A DNA stretch of 64,000 nucleotides from Devosia sp. RR2S18 (GTDB lineage Bacteria > Pseudomonadota > Alphaproteobacteria > Rhizobiales > Devosiaceae), in contig NZ_CP126539.1 in NCBI RefSeq assembly GCF_030177755.1, forward strand, positions 2,876,001-2,940,000, given 5' to 3'. Below are positions 45,429 through 54,826 of the stretch, piece after piece. The translations under genes were made by a program, and so were the position numbers. The notes beneath the pieces were generated by a model that searched no databases, was not told the DNA's origin, and saw nothing but the letters and a program-made list of their open reading frames with translations. How positions within the stretch are numbered: the stretch's first letter is position 1; every line of letters begins with the position of its first letter.

Positions 45429-45824
45429 ATGGCCCTTTACGAACATATTTTCCTGGCGCGCCAGGACGTTTCCCAGCAGCAGGTCGAAGAGCTTTCCGCT
45501 CAGCTGACCGAAGTGCTCGGCCAGGGTGGCGGCAAGGTCACCAAGAACGAATATTGGGGGCTCAAGGGCCTCTCCTACCGCATCCGCAAGAACCGCAAGG
45601 CGCACTACACGCTGATGAACATCGAAGCTCCGGCTGCAGCCGTCGCCGAGATGGAGCGTCAGATGCGCATCAATGAAGACATTCTGCGCTTCATGACCGT
45701 GCGCGTCGATGAGCTTGAAGAAGGCCCGTCTGCGATGATGCAGAAGCGCGATCGCGACGACCGCGATGGCCGTGGTGGCGACCGCGGCGGCTTCGGCGGC
45801 GAACGCCGTCCGCGCCGGTTCTAA
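45429..45824 (+). CDS. rpsF: 30S ribosomal protein bS6
   Basis: The 131-residue protein contains the bS6 ferredoxin fold (about 1-95: [26 protein letters not shown]...[25 protein letters not shown]). The tail is rich in Asp, Arg and Gly ([24 protein letters not shown]) and makes it longer than the E. coli protein, as in other alphaproteobacteria. It binds bS18 on the 30S platform. First gene of rpsF-rpsR-rplI. Confidence 0.98.
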   Translation: MALYEHIFLARQDVSQQQVEELSAQLTEVLGQGGGKVTKNEYWGLKGLSYRIRKNRKAHYTLMNIEAPAAAVAEMERQMRINEDILRFMTVRVDELEEGPSAMMQKRDRDDRDGRGGDRGGFGGERRPRRF

Positions 45825-45843
45825 TTAGAAGGACAGAAAAGCT

Positions 45844-46098
45844 ATGGCTATTAAAGACCTTACCACCGCCCAGGCCCGCCGTCCGTTCCAGCGCCGCCGC
45901 AAGACCTGCCCGTTCTCGGGCGAAGGCGCGCCAAAGATCGACTACAAGGACGTGCGCCTGCTCTCGCGTTACGTTTCGGAGCGCGGCAAGATCGTGCCGA
46001 GCCGCATCACTGCTGTTTCGGCTAAGAAGCAACGCGAGCTGGCTCGCGCCATCAAGCGTGCCCGTTTCATCGGCATCATGCCCTACGCCGTTCAGTAA
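45844..46098 (+). CDS. rpsR: 30S ribosomal protein bS18
   Basis: The 84-residue basic protein contains the bS18 core ([12 protein letters not shown]...[50 protein letters not shown]). It pairs with bS6 in the 30S subunit. It begins 19 bases after rpsF with AAGGA upstream, confirming a shared transcript. Confidence 0.98.
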   Translation: MAIKDLTTAQARRPFQRRRKTCPFSGEGAPKIDYKDVRLLSRYVSERGKIVPSRITAVSAKKQRELARAIKRARFIGIMPYAVQ

Positions 46099-46199
46099 TC
46101 TGAACGCATTCTGAACGACAATAACGAGCGCTGGGGTCGCGGAATGGTTCGCGACTCCTAACCGTCCACTTCGGGCGGGACAGCACAAGGAATATCCCC

Positions 46200-46772
46200 A
46201 TGAAAGTCATTCTGCTCGAGCGCGTTGGCCGTACCGGCGCCATCGGCGACGAAGTCGTCGTCAAGGACGGTTTCGCCCGCAACTTCCTCCTGCCCCAGGG
46301 CAAGGCACTGCGCGCGACCGAAGCCAACCGCGCCAAGTTCGCCTCCGAACGCGCCAACATCGAACAGCGCAACGAAGAGCGTCGCCGCTCGGCTACCGGC
46401 ATTGCCGAAGGTCTCAACGGCAAGGCGATCACCCTGATCCGCCAGGCCGCTGAAACCGGCCAGCTCTATGGTTCGGTTGCTGCCCGCGATATCGTCGAGG
46501 CGCTGGCCTCCGATGGTTACACCGTGCAGCGCAGCCAGGTGGACCTGACCGACCCGATCAAGTCGGTGGGCCTACACACCGTGGCGCTCAACCTGCACCC
46601 GGAAGTCGCCGTCTCGATCACTGTCAACGTGGCCCGCTCGGATGACGAAGCCGTGCGCCAGGCCGCAGGTGAAGACGTCACCATCACCCAGTTCGAAGTC
46701 GATGAGGACAGCGACTTCGCAGCTGGCCAGGCTGACGCTGCCAGCGACGACCGCTTCGACGACGCAGTCTAA
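46200..46772 (+). CDS. rplI: 50S ribosomal protein bL9
   Basis: The 190-residue protein has the N-terminal domain (MKVILLERVGRTGAIGDEVVVKDGFARNFLLPQGKALRAT), the connecting helix and the C-terminal domain. An acidic extension of about 40 residues (DEDSDFAAGQADAASDDRFDDAV) makes it longer than the usual 150, as in many alphaproteobacteria. It has AGGA upstream and a rho-independent terminator after it. Confidence 0.98.
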   Translation: MKVILLERVGRTGAIGDEVVVKDGFARNFLLPQGKALRATEANRAKFASERANIEQRNEERRRSATGIAEGLNGKAITLIRQAAETGQLYGSVAARDIVEALASDGYTVQRSQVDLTDPIKSVGLHTVALNLHPEVAVSITVNVARSDDEAVRQAAGEDVTITQFEVDEDSDFAAGQADAASDDRFDDAV

Positions 46773-46795
46773 GCGACAGCGCCTGATCAAAGCCG

Positions 46796-46826
46796 AAGGC
46801 CGGGCCTCAGCTCCCGGCCTTTTTGT
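46796..46826 (+). terminator. rho-independent terminator of the rpsF-rpsR-rplI operon
   Basis: AAGGCCGGG (46796-46804) pairs perfectly with CCCGGCCTT (46813-46821) around an 8-base loop, followed by TTTTTGTTTGT. It begins 24 bases after the rplI stop codon. Confidence 0.92.
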
Positions 46827-46844
46827 TTGTCTACGACTCGGCTA

Positions 46845-46905
46845 TGTTCACGACCTGTTCACAGCAAGACCGGGGTGCTATATTCCCCGTTGTCCACAGA
46901 GTTCA
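46845..46905 (+). promoter_or_regulatory. dnaB upstream region with repeated GTTCAC-like motifs
   Basis: GTTCAC occurs three times (46846-46851, 46857-46862 and 46900-46905), and TTGTCCACA (46890-46898) differs by one base from the DnaA-box consensus TTATCCACA. A TATATT at 46879-46884 could be a -10 element. This probably is the dnaB promoter; binding by DnaA is only a suggestion. Confidence 0.35.
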
Positions 46906-47002
46906 CAGGGACGGAGACGCCCCGTTAACCCATGCTCCCATAGTCCGAGACTCTTGCCCGCACCGCGTGGTTAAGAAAGGTTAACAACACTCCCGAGGCA
47001 TC

Positions 47003-48487
47003 ATGGCAGAGATCGCGCGGCTTCATCCGGCCGAAGAAAAGTCATTCCGTCTGGCCCCGCACAATGTGGAGGCCGAGCAGGCTCTGCTGGGCGCCATTCT
47101 GATCAACAATGACGCCTTCTACCGCGTTTCGGACTTTCTGGAGCCCGTTCACTTCTACGAGCCGATCCACCGCGATATCTACGAGGTGGCTGGCAAGATC
47201 ATACGCGCCGGCAAGTCGGCCGATCCAACAACGATCAAGACCCATCTGCCAGAACAATTGCTGCCCGAAGTCACCATGGCGCAGTATCTGGCGCGCCTCG
47301 CGGCCGAAGCCACCACCGTGCTCAATGCGGCCGACTACGGGCAGTCGATCTATGACCTCGCGATTCGTCGCAACCTGATCCTGGTCGGCGAGGAGATGGT
47401 GTCGGTGGCCTATGAGTCGGATGTCGACATGACGCCCGACAAGCAGATCGAGAAGGTGGAGGGCGAACTCTTCGCCCTGGCTGAGAAGGGCCGCTATGAC
47501 GGCGGGTTTCAGAATTTCGGCAGCGCCTTATCGGCCTCCATCCAGATGGCCGGCGAAGCCTATCAGCGTGATGGTGGCCTGTCAGGCATTGCCACGCTGC
47601 TCGATGACCTTGACCGCCAAATGGGCGGGTTGCAGCGTTCGGACTTGATCGTTTTGGCCGGACGTCCGGCCATGGGCAAAACGTCGCTCGTGACCAACAT
47701 CGCCTTCAATGTCGCGAAATCCTGGAAGGGGGAGGTCACGCCGGATGGGCACGTAAAGACCACCAATGGCGGCATTGTCGGCTTCTTCAGCCTCGAAATG
47801 AGCTCGGAGCAGCTGGCTACGCGTATTCTGGCCGAGCAGGCCGAGATTTCGTCTTCCGACATCCGCCGCGGCCGCATCCATGACAGCCAGTTTTCCAAGC
47901 TGGTCGACGTCTCGAACATGATGAGCAAGCTGCCGCTCTATATCGACGACACCGGTGGCATCAGCGTGGCGCAACTGGCGGCGCGGGCCCGGCGGCTGAA
48001 GCGGCAGAAGGGTCTCGATTTCCTGATCGTGGACTATCTGCAACTGCTGTCTGGTTCTAGCAAGGCCTCGAGCCAGAACCGCGTGCAGGAGCTGACCGAG
48101 ATCACGACGACCCTCAAGGCGCTCGCCAAGGAACTCGAAGTGCCGATCATTGCCTTATCCCAGCTCTCCCGTCAGGTGGAAGCGCGTGACGACAAGCATC
48201 CGCAGCTAGCGGATTTGCGCGAATCGGGTTCTATCGAGCAGGACGCCGACGTGGTGCTGTTTGTTTATCGCGAGGAATACTACCTCAAGAACAAGGAGCC
48301 CAAGGAAGGCACTCCGGAACACATGGCCTGGCAGGCAGAGATGGAAAAGGTGTACGGCAAGGCCGAAGTCATCATCGCCAAGCAGCGTCACGGTCCCACC
48401 GGCACCGTACAGCTGAGCTTTGAGGCCCAGTTCACCCGTTTCGGCAACCTGGCGCGGGCGGACTACCTGCCCGAACGCATGGAATAG
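47003..48487 (+). CDS. dnaB: replicative DNA helicase
   Basis: The 494-residue protein has the N-terminal helical domain (PHNVEAEQALLGAILINNDAFYRVSDFL) and the RecA-like motor with Walker A GRPAMGKTSL, FSLEMSSEQLATRI and LIVDYLQLLSG. It unwinds DNA ahead of the replication fork as a hexamer. No intein is present; the length is normal. alr follows two bases after the stop. Confidence 0.98.
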   Translation: MAEIARLHPAEEKSFRLAPHNVEAEQALLGAILINNDAFYRVSDFLEPVHFYEPIHRDIYEVAGKIIRAGKSADPTTIKTHLPEQLLPEVTMAQYLARLAAEATTVLNAADYGQSIYDLAIRRNLILVGEEMVSVAYESDVDMTPDKQIEKVEGELFALAEKGRYDGGFQNFGSALSASIQMAGEAYQRDGGLSGIATLLDDLDRQMGGLQRSDLIVLAGRPAMGKTSLVTNIAFNVAKSWKGEVTPDGHVKTTNGGIVGFFSLEMSSEQLATRILAEQAEISSSDIRRGRIHDSQFSKLVDVSNMMSKLPLYIDDTGGISVAQLAARARRLKRQKGLDFLIVDYLQLLSGSSKASSQNRVQELTEITTTLKALAKELEVPIIALSQLSRQVEARDDKHPQLADLRESGSIEQDADVVLFVYREEYYLKNKEPKEGTPEHMAWQAEMEKVYGKAEVIIAKQRHGPTGTVQLSFEAQFTRFGNLARADYLPERME

Positions 48488-48489
48488 GC

Positions 48490-49620
48490 ATGGCGCTGCA
48501 ATCGGGGCTTGGGGGCCAACTGAGTATCGACCTGGGGGCTCTGGCCCGCAATTGGCGCGCACTCGACAAGGTGAGTGCCGGAGCGCTGACGGCTGCGGTG
48601 GTAAAGGCCGATGCCTATGGCACCGGCATCACCATGGCGGCCAAGGCACTCTTCGCTGCTGGAGCCAGGTTCTTCTTTGTGGCCACGCCCGACGAGGGGC
48701 TTGCGGTGCGCGCCGCCGTGCCGGAGGCGCATATCTTTGTGCTCGACGGGCTCTATCCCGGCGCTGCCAATCTCTATGTGCGGCAGAACCTCATGCCAGT
48801 GATTTCTTCCATGGCGATGCTGGAGGAGTGGCTAGCCAAGTGCCTGGAGCGCAACGAGGCCTATCCGAGCGCCTTTCATTTCGACACCGGCATGAACCGG
48901 CTCGGCTTCCGGCTCAATGAAGCTTCTGCCGTGCGGCAGCGCATCGAGGCTCTGGGATATGCCCCGCAAATGGTGATGAGCCATCTCGCCTGCGCCGATA
49001 TGCCTAACCACGAAAAGAACCGGACGCAGCTGGCGCTTTTCGGTTCGGTGATGACGCAGTTCCCCGGCGTCCCGGCTTCACTGGCCAATTCGGCTGGGTT
49101 GATGACGGGCCGCGACTACCACTTCCAGATGGTGCGTCCCGGGATTGCGCTCTATGGCGGCCGTGCCGTCACGGGCCGCAAGAACCCCATGGCGCCTGTC
49201 GTGACGCTGCATGTGCCGATCCTGCAGGTCAAGGAAGCCCGTACCGGCGAGACGGTGGGCTATGGCGCCGGCTATTCGCTGTCGCGCGACAGCCGCCTCG
49301 CCATTATCGGCCATGGCTATGCCGACGGCTTCTTCCGTTCGCTCTCGGCAAGCAATGCGCGCCCCGGGGGCAAGGTGGCGATCCGCGGCGTGGTCTGCCC
49401 CGTGATTGGCCGCGTCTCGATGGACCTGACAATCGTCGATATCACCGAACTTGGGTCTGATCTGCCGACGCCCGGAGAGGGCGCCGAAGTGTTGGGCAAC
49501 CTCGTCTCCGCCGATGACCAGGCAGATGCGGCAGGCACAATCGGCTACGAGATTTTGACCGCGCTCAAAGGCCGCTACAACCGCAACTATGTGGGCGACG
49601 GCCACCTGCCACCCGACTGA
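48490..49620 (+). CDS. alr: alanine racemase
   Basis: The 376-residue PLP enzyme has the lysine in AAVVKADAYGTG that forms the internal aldimine (about residue 39). The tyrosine acts from the second subunit in GYGAGYSLSRDSRLAIIGHGYADGF. It makes D-alanine for peptidoglycan in the cytoplasm. It starts two bases after dnaB. Confidence 0.96.
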   Translation: MALQSGLGGQLSIDLGALARNWRALDKVSAGALTAAVVKADAYGTGITMAAKALFAAGARFFFVATPDEGLAVRAAVPEAHIFVLDGLYPGAANLYVRQNLMPVISSMAMLEEWLAKCLERNEAYPSAFHFDTGMNRLGFRLNEASAVRQRIEALGYAPQMVMSHLACADMPNHEKNRTQLALFGSVMTQFPGVPASLANSAGLMTGRDYHFQMVRPGIALYGGRAVTGRKNPMAPVVTLHVPILQVKEARTGETVGYGAGYSLSRDSRLAIIGHGYADGFFRSLSASNARPGGKVAIRGVVCPVIGRVSMDLTIVDITELGSDLPTPGEGAEVLGNLVSADDQADAAGTIGYEILTALKGRYNRNYVGDGHLPPD

Positions 49621-49694
49621 AGTTCTCTTTTTGTTCTTGCGCAGTGCGCTAGCGGACGGTAACTACCGTTCCTGTACTCAACCATGGGGGCACT

Positions 49695-50252
49695 GTGAGC
49701 GAGGCGCTGTCCACCTTTATCGTGCTGTTGCGCGCCATCGGACCGGTCACCCATCGGATCATGTCCATGAACCAGTGGCGCGATGCGGTTGAGGCGGCAG
49801 GCTATGGACGGGTGGAGACCTATGTGGCGACCGGCAACATGCTGATGGAGGGTGCGGGAACGCCGGCTGGCGTCACGCGGCAGATGAACAAGATCCTGCG
49901 CGAACTTGGCCTTGGCTCCAACACCATTGCCGTCGTGCGGCGGCCGGGACAGATGCGCAAGCTCCTGCTTGCCAATCCATTTCCCGAGGCAGCGGCAGAG
50001 CGGCCAGGCAATGTAGGCGTCTATTTCTTCGCTGAAAAGCCTGAGCTTGGCTGGCTGGCTGACTACCAGGGCCCGGAGCGGCTGCACGTCGAGGGGGAGC
50101 ACCTGATCGTGGATTTCCCCTTGGGTATCTCAAAGAGCCCACGTCTTATAGGGATGATTGAGAAAAGATCTGGCACGGCAACGGCCCGCAATTGGAATAC
50201 GCTGCGCGCACTTGTTGAGCGTGCCGCAGCCCGCAATGGGAAAGAGCACTGA
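49695..50252 (+). CDS. DUF1697 protein
   Basis: The 185-residue protein begins with the family's typical STFIVLLRAIGPVTHRIMSMNQWRDAVEAAGYGRVETYVATGNMLME, in which a first strand is followed by a variable start helix and the Y-x-x-T-G-N motif. Function is unknown. It uses a GTG start at 49695. The stop is directly followed by the TTG start of radA. Confidence 0.85.
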   Translation: MSEALSTFIVLLRAIGPVTHRIMSMNQWRDAVEAAGYGRVETYVATGNMLMEGAGTPAGVTRQMNKILRELGLGSNTIAVVRRPGQMRKLLLANPFPEAAAERPGNVGVYFFAEKPELGWLADYQGPERLHVEGEHLIVDFPLGISKSPRLIGMIEKRSGTATARNWNTLRALVERAAARNGKEH

Positions 50253-51656
50253 TTGGCAAAGTCCCGCACCAGTTTTGTTTGCCAGGCCTGCGGCGCGGTC
50301 ACCTCACGCTGGCAGGGTCGCTGCGATGCCTGTGGCGAGTGGAACACCATTGTCGAAGAGGTGGCCGATTCGGGCGTGGGTGCCGGTCCAAAGGCTGCCA
50401 AGGCGGGCGGCAGGCCAGCCAATCTCGTCCCCCTTTCAGGTGAAACCGAAAGTGCTGCACGGGTTGTTACCGGCATCACCGAACTTGACCGGGTGACTGG
50501 CGGCGGGTTTGTGATGGGATCGGCGCTCCTGGTGGGGGGCGATCCGGGTATCGGCAAATCGACGCTGCTGTTGCAATCGGCCGCAGCGCTAGCCAACCAG
50601 GGTAAGCGTGTCGTCTACGTTTCGGGCGAGGAAGCGGTGGCGCAGGTGCGCCTGCGGGCCCAAAGGCTAGGGCTGGGCGAAGCCAGCGTGCTGCTCGCGG
50701 CCGAAACCAATGTGGAGATCATCCTCGCCACACTGGAGAACGGGCCGGCGCCCGATCTTGTCATCATCGATTCCATCCAGACGCTGTGGACCGATCGCGT
50801 CGATAGTGCACCCGGTACGGTCACGCAGGTGCGCACTTCGGCACAGGCGCTGACGCGCTTCGCCAAAAAAAGCGGCGCGGCCGTGGTGCTGGTGGGGCAT
50901 GTTACCAAGGACGGCCAGATCGCCGGCCCTCGGGTGGTCGAGCACATGGTGGACGCGGTGCTCTATTTCGAGGGCGACACCAGCCATACCTTCCGCATCC
51001 TGCGCGGGGTGAAGAATCGCTATGGGGCGACCGACGAAATCGGCGTCTTCGCGATGACGGAACTGGGGCTGGAGCAAGTGGCAAACCCCTCGGCCCTGTT
51101 CCTGGACCAGCGCGACGAAGGCGCCGCCGGGTCAGCTGTTTTCGCCGGGATGGAGGGCACGCGGCCAATCCTGATCGAAATCCAGGCGCTGGTGGCCCCC
51201 TCCCCGCTGGGTACACCCCGCCGAGCGGTGGTGGGCTGGGACTCGTCGCGTCTTTCCATGGTGCTGGCGGTGCTCGAGACCCGCTGCGGTGTTCGGATTG
51301 GGGCCAACGACATTTACCTCAATGTGGCGGGTGGGCTTAAAATCAACGAGCCGGCTGCGGACCTCGCCGTGGCGGCGGCGCTGATCTCCTCACTCACCAA
51401 TGCACCCCTCCCCTCCGACAGCGTCTATTTCGGCGAGATTTCGCTGGCGGGTGGTGTTCGTCCGGTCGTGCATGGATCATTGCGGCTGCGGGAGGCGCAA
51501 AAACTCGGGTTCAAGTCCGTTTCCACCGGCAGGCTGAGCAATGCGGATCGGGCCAGCGGCCTGGACGTTTCGGAGTTCACGGCCCTAGCCGATCTGGTCG
51601 GCCGCATTGCAGCGACGGGCACACCGCGGCAGCGGCAAGACGACGAAGGCTGGTAG
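50253..51656 (+). CDS. radA: DNA repair protein RadA
   Basis: The 467-residue protein has an N-terminal zinc finger (FVCQACGAVTSRWQGRCDACGEW), the RecA-like core with Walker A GGDPGIGKSTLLLQ, the RadA-specific VKNRYGATDEIGVF motif (KNRFG type) and a C-terminal Lon-protease-like domain. It promotes branch migration of recombination intermediates. It starts at TTG 50253, directly after the DUF1697 stop. Confidence 0.95.
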   Translation: MAKSRTSFVCQACGAVTSRWQGRCDACGEWNTIVEEVADSGVGAGPKAAKAGGRPANLVPLSGETESAARVVTGITELDRVTGGGFVMGSALLVGGDPGIGKSTLLLQSAAALANQGKRVVYVSGEEAVAQVRLRAQRLGLGEASVLLAAETNVEIILATLENGPAPDLVIIDSIQTLWTDRVDSAPGTVTQVRTSAQALTRFAKKSGAAVVLVGHVTKDGQIAGPRVVEHMVDAVLYFEGDTSHTFRILRGVKNRYGATDEIGVFAMTELGLEQVANPSALFLDQRDEGAAGSAVFAGMEGTRPILIEIQALVAPSPLGTPRRAVVGWDSSRLSMVLAVLETRCGVRIGANDIYLNVAGGLKINEPAADLAVAAALISSLTNAPLPSDSVYFGEISLAGGVRPVVHGSLRLREAQKLGFKSVSTGRLSNADRASGLDVSEFTALADLVGRIAATGTPRQRQDDEGW

Positions 51657-51778
51657 TCGCCAAGCTCAGGAAGTTAACGTTTCTGGGCACATCGGCCTGC
51701 AAGCCTTGGCATTGTGCCGCAAAGCCGGTAAACGAGCCCAGACGGCCGGGGCGACTTTTTGGAGCGTAGCGAGTAAAT

Positions 51779-52378
51779 ATGCTGACAGCGTTCGACGTTG
51801 GTGTTGGTGTGCTGGTGCTGATTTCAGCGATCCTGGCCACCGCCCGAGGCCTCACACGCGAGGTGTTGTCACTGGCCACTTGGGCCGGTTCGGCGGCAAT
51901 CGCCATCTATATGTGGCAGTACCATCCCGAGATCGCGCGAGGCTATATTGACGAGCCAATCGTGGCCGATATCGCAACGGTGGTGGTGACCTTCATCGTT
52001 GCGCTGATCGTCCTCCATCTCCTCACCATGCGTATTGCCGATTTCGTCGTGGACAGCCGCATCGGCCCGATCGACCGGACGCTCGGCTTTGTGTTCGGAG
52101 TGCTGCGCGGCATCCTTATAGCCATCGTCATCACCATTTTCGGCACTTGGTTGCTGGGCAGCAATCTGCCCCCGTGGGCCGCCCAGTCGCAATCGCTGCC
52201 GCATTTGCAGAGCATGGGCAGCACGCTGATTTCCATGCTCCCAGAGGGCCTCGAGGAGCAGGTCACCGAGATACTGCGCGGCGGCACCGGACTGACGGAC
52301 GAAGAACCACCGGCGGTTCAGGAAGTGCCTGTCGCACCTGCAACAGAACCGACTGTGACCCCGCCGGCGCCGATTTGA
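51779..52378 (+). CDS. CvpA family membrane protein
   Basis: The 199-residue protein has four membrane segments in the first 130 residues, with the family start TAFDVGVGVLVLISAILATARGLTREVLSLATWAGS and the IDRTLGFVFGVLRG turn before the fourth helix. The C-terminus is a proline-rich tail. CvpA proteins are needed for colicin V production in E. coli and for envelope integrity. Lying before purF is a known arrangement. Confidence 0.9.
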   Translation: MLTAFDVGVGVLVLISAILATARGLTREVLSLATWAGSAAIAIYMWQYHPEIARGYIDEPIVADIATVVVTFIVALIVLHLLTMRIADFVVDSRIGPIDRTLGFVFGVLRGILIAIVITIFGTWLLGSNLPPWAAQSQSLPHLQSMGSTLISMLPEGLEEQVTEILRGGTGLTDEEPPAVQEVPVAPATEPTVTPPAPI

Positions 52379-52532
52379 TCACCTTGTGGTGAGCACGCTG
52401 CGCTCGCCACAACCCTGACCGCCTTTCAGGACAGTGGTTTCGCGCAGCGAATTGGGCTAAAGGCGGGACCATCAACCTCAGTCTTGGCCGTACCGCCCGC
52501 GAGGCGGCCAGCGCGCTGCTTGCAGCATTGGC

Positions 52533-54032
52533 ATGGAGAGCCCGGTGACTCACCCGAGCGACGATTTCAATCTTGATGACGACACCCTGCATGAAGAGTG
52601 CGGGGTGTTTGGCATTTTGGGCCACCCCGACGCCGGGGCACTGACGGCCTTGGGGCTGCATGCGCTGCAGCATCGCGGGCAGGAAGCGGCCGGCATTGTC
52701 AGCTTCGATGGCCGGCAGTTCCACTCGGAGCGCCAACTGGGCCTCGTGGGAGACCACTTCACCGATCCCGCCACACTCAAGCGCATCCCGGGCAACATGG
52801 CGATGGGCCATGTGCGCTATTCCACCACCGGCGAAACGATCCTGCGCAATGTGCAGCCGCTGTTTGCCGAATTGGAAGTGGGCGGCATTGCGATTGCCCA
52901 CAATGGCAATTTGACCAACGGGCTTACGCTGCGGCGCCGGCTGATCGCCCAAGGGGCCATATGCCAGTCGACATCGGACACCGAGGTCATCCTCCATCTG
53001 ATCGCCCGATCGCAGCGCACCTCGTCCTCTGACCGTTTCGTCGATGCGATCGGCGCGGTGGAGGGTGCCTATGCAATGGTCGCCATGACGCGCACCAAGC
53101 TGATCGGCGCGCGCGACCCCAATGGCATTCGGCCGCTGGTGTTGGGCGATCTCGATGGCAAGCCGATCTTTGCCTCCGAAACCTGCGCGCTTGACATTAT
53201 AGGCGCCAAATTCGTGCGGGACGTCGAGAACGGCGAAGTGGTGGTCTGCGAGATACAGCCGGACGGGTCGGTCAGCATCGAATCGCTCAAGCCGTTTCCG
53301 CCGCGTCGGGAACGGGTCTGCTTGTTCGAGTATGTCTATTTCGCACGGCCCGACTCGGTTGTTGCCGGGCGCAGCGTCTATTCGGCTCGCAAGCGCATGG
53401 GCCTCAACCTCGCCAAGGAAGCGCCGGTGGAGGCCGATGTGGTAGTGCCGGTGCCCGATGGGGGAACGCCAGCCGCGATCGGCTACGCGCAGCAGAGCGG
53501 CATTCCGTTCGAGCTGGGCATCATCCGCAACCACTATGTGGGCCGCACATTCATCGAGCCGACGCAGTCCATCCGGGCGTTTGGCGTTAAGCTCAAGCAC
53601 TCGGCCAACCGGGCGGAAATCGCCGGCAAGCGGGTGGTGCTGATTGATGATTCCATCGTGCGAGGCACCACATCGGTCAAGATCGTGCAGATGATGCGCG
53701 AAGCCGGCGCGACGGAAGTGCATATCCGCGTTGCCAGCCCGATGATCTATCACTCGGACTACTACGGCATCGATACGCCCGACCCCGAGAAGCTGCTGGC
53801 CAACCAGCATGACGATCTGGAATCGATGTGCAAGTTCATCGGTGCGGACTCGCTGGCGTTCCTGTCCATTGACGGGCTCTACCAGGCCGTTGGCGGCGAG
53901 AAGCGCAATGCGCAGGCGCCCCAATTCACCGACCATTATTTTACCGGAGACTACCCCACGCAGTTGACCGATTTGAACGGGCGCGCCAAGAACGAGCCCA
54001 AACAAATCTCACTGCTGAAAGAGGCCGGTTAA
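52533..54032 (+). CDS. purF: amidophosphoribosyltransferase
   Basis: The 499-residue enzyme has a short propeptide before the catalytic cysteine (DTLHEECGVFGILGH), the glutaminase domain (ALGLHALQHRGQEAAGI, MAMGHVRYSTTGE) and the phosphoribosyltransferase domain with the PRPP loop VVLIDDSIVRGTTS. It begins purine synthesis, making 5-phosphoribosylamine. ATG 52533 or GTG 52545 could be the start. It shares a base with the SDR gene (TAATG). Confidence 0.96.
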   Translation: MESPVTHPSDDFNLDDDTLHEECGVFGILGHPDAGALTALGLHALQHRGQEAAGIVSFDGRQFHSERQLGLVGDHFTDPATLKRIPGNMAMGHVRYSTTGETILRNVQPLFAELEVGGIAIAHNGNLTNGLTLRRRLIAQGAICQSTSDTEVILHLIARSQRTSSSDRFVDAIGAVEGAYAMVAMTRTKLIGARDPNGIRPLVLGDLDGKPIFASETCALDIIGAKFVRDVENGEVVVCEIQPDGSVSIESLKPFPPRRERVCLFEYVYFARPDSVVAGRSVYSARKRMGLNLAKEAPVEADVVVPVPDGGTPAAIGYAQQSGIPFELGIIRNHYVGRTFIEPTQSIRAFGVKLKHSANRAEIAGKRVVLIDDSIVRGTTSVKIVQMMREAGATEVHIRVASPMIYHSDYYGIDTPDPEKLLANQHDDLESMCKFIGADSLAFLSIDGLYQAVGGEKRNAQAPQFTDHYFTGDYPTQLTDLNGRAKNEPKQISLLKEAG

Positions 54033-54766
54033 TGGCTGTACAACAAGACCTTGCCGGCAAGGTCATCCTCATCACCGGCGCCTCGCGCGGCATTGGTTAT
54101 GCTGCAGGGGTAGAGGCGGCGCGTCGTGGGGCACATGTGGTAGCGGTCGCCCGCACTGTTGGCGGGCTTGAGGAACTCGATGACGAGATCCAGGAGATGG
54201 GCTCAAGCGCTACGCTAGTGCCGCTCGACCTGCGTGACGGCGAAGCCATCGACAGGCTCGGTGCTGCCATCTTCGAGCGCTGGGGACATCTGGATGGGGT
54301 GATCGGCAATGCCGGCCAGCTCGGCGTGCTTAGCCCCTGGGCGCATATCAAGCCGGAAGACTTCGAGAAGGTGATGACTGTCAATGTCACCGCCAACTAC
54401 CGATTGATCCGCTCTGTCGACCTGTTGCTTCGACAGGCACCCGATGGACGCGCCGTCTTTGTTTCCTCGGGTGCAGCGCGCTCGGCTCGGCCGTTTTGGG
54501 GCCTCTATGCCGCCAGCAAGGCGGCGCTGGACGCCATGGTCAAATCCTATGCCGGCGAGATCGAGAACACCAGGGTGAGGGCCAACTCATTCAATCCCGG
54601 GCCAGTGCGGACCGCGATGCGGGCTAAAGCGATGCCGGGTGAGAACCCCGAGACGCTGCCCACTCCCGCCGAAATCGCACCCAAGCTCGTTGACCTGGTG
54701 AGCCCTGGGCTCACCCAAAACGGGCAACTGTTCAGCATTCAAAGTGGCGAGTTCTCGCCACTCTAA
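54032..54766 (+). CDS. short-chain dehydrogenase/reductase
   Basis: The 244-residue SDR has the cofactor motif TGASRGIGYAAGVEAARRG (about 15-33), NAGQLG, and the catalytic Tyr-x-x-x-Lys in GLYAASKAALDAM. Arginine after the first strand (SRG) suggests NADP preference. The substrate is unknown; YciK-like SDRs are similar. Its ATG overlaps the purF stop (TAATG), so the two genes are co-translated. Confidence 0.9.
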   Translation: MAVQQDLAGKVILITGASRGIGYAAGVEAARRGAHVVAVARTVGGLEELDDEIQEMGSSATLVPLDLRDGEAIDRLGAAIFERWGHLDGVIGNAGQLGVLSPWAHIKPEDFEKVMTVNVTANYRLIRSVDLLLRQAPDGRAVFVSSGAARSARPFWGLYAASKAALDAMVKSYAGEIENTRVRANSFNPGPVRTAMRAKAMPGENPETLPTPAEIAPKLVDLVSPGLTQNGQLFSIQSGEFSPL

Positions 54767-54826
54767 CTGTCGCTATTGGAGATCTGTTCTCCCCTCCTGG
54801 CGAAGGGAGAAAAAGCTAGGATATCA

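Noticed and set aside
46971..46984. TTAA-N6-TTAA before dnaB as a CtrA site
   Set aside because: The spacing is six instead of seven bases, and the site lies within about 20 bases of the start codon.
52263..54005. 580-codon open frame on the minus strand
   Set aside because: It lies wholly antisense to purF and cvpA, whose products are clear; its translation is rich in H, R, Q and G without any recognisable domain. Long antisense frames are expected at this GC content.
54785..54815. CTCCC/GGGAG hairpin between the SDR gene and the hemolysin-like gene
   Set aside because: The stem is imperfect and neither strand has a T-run on the correct side.
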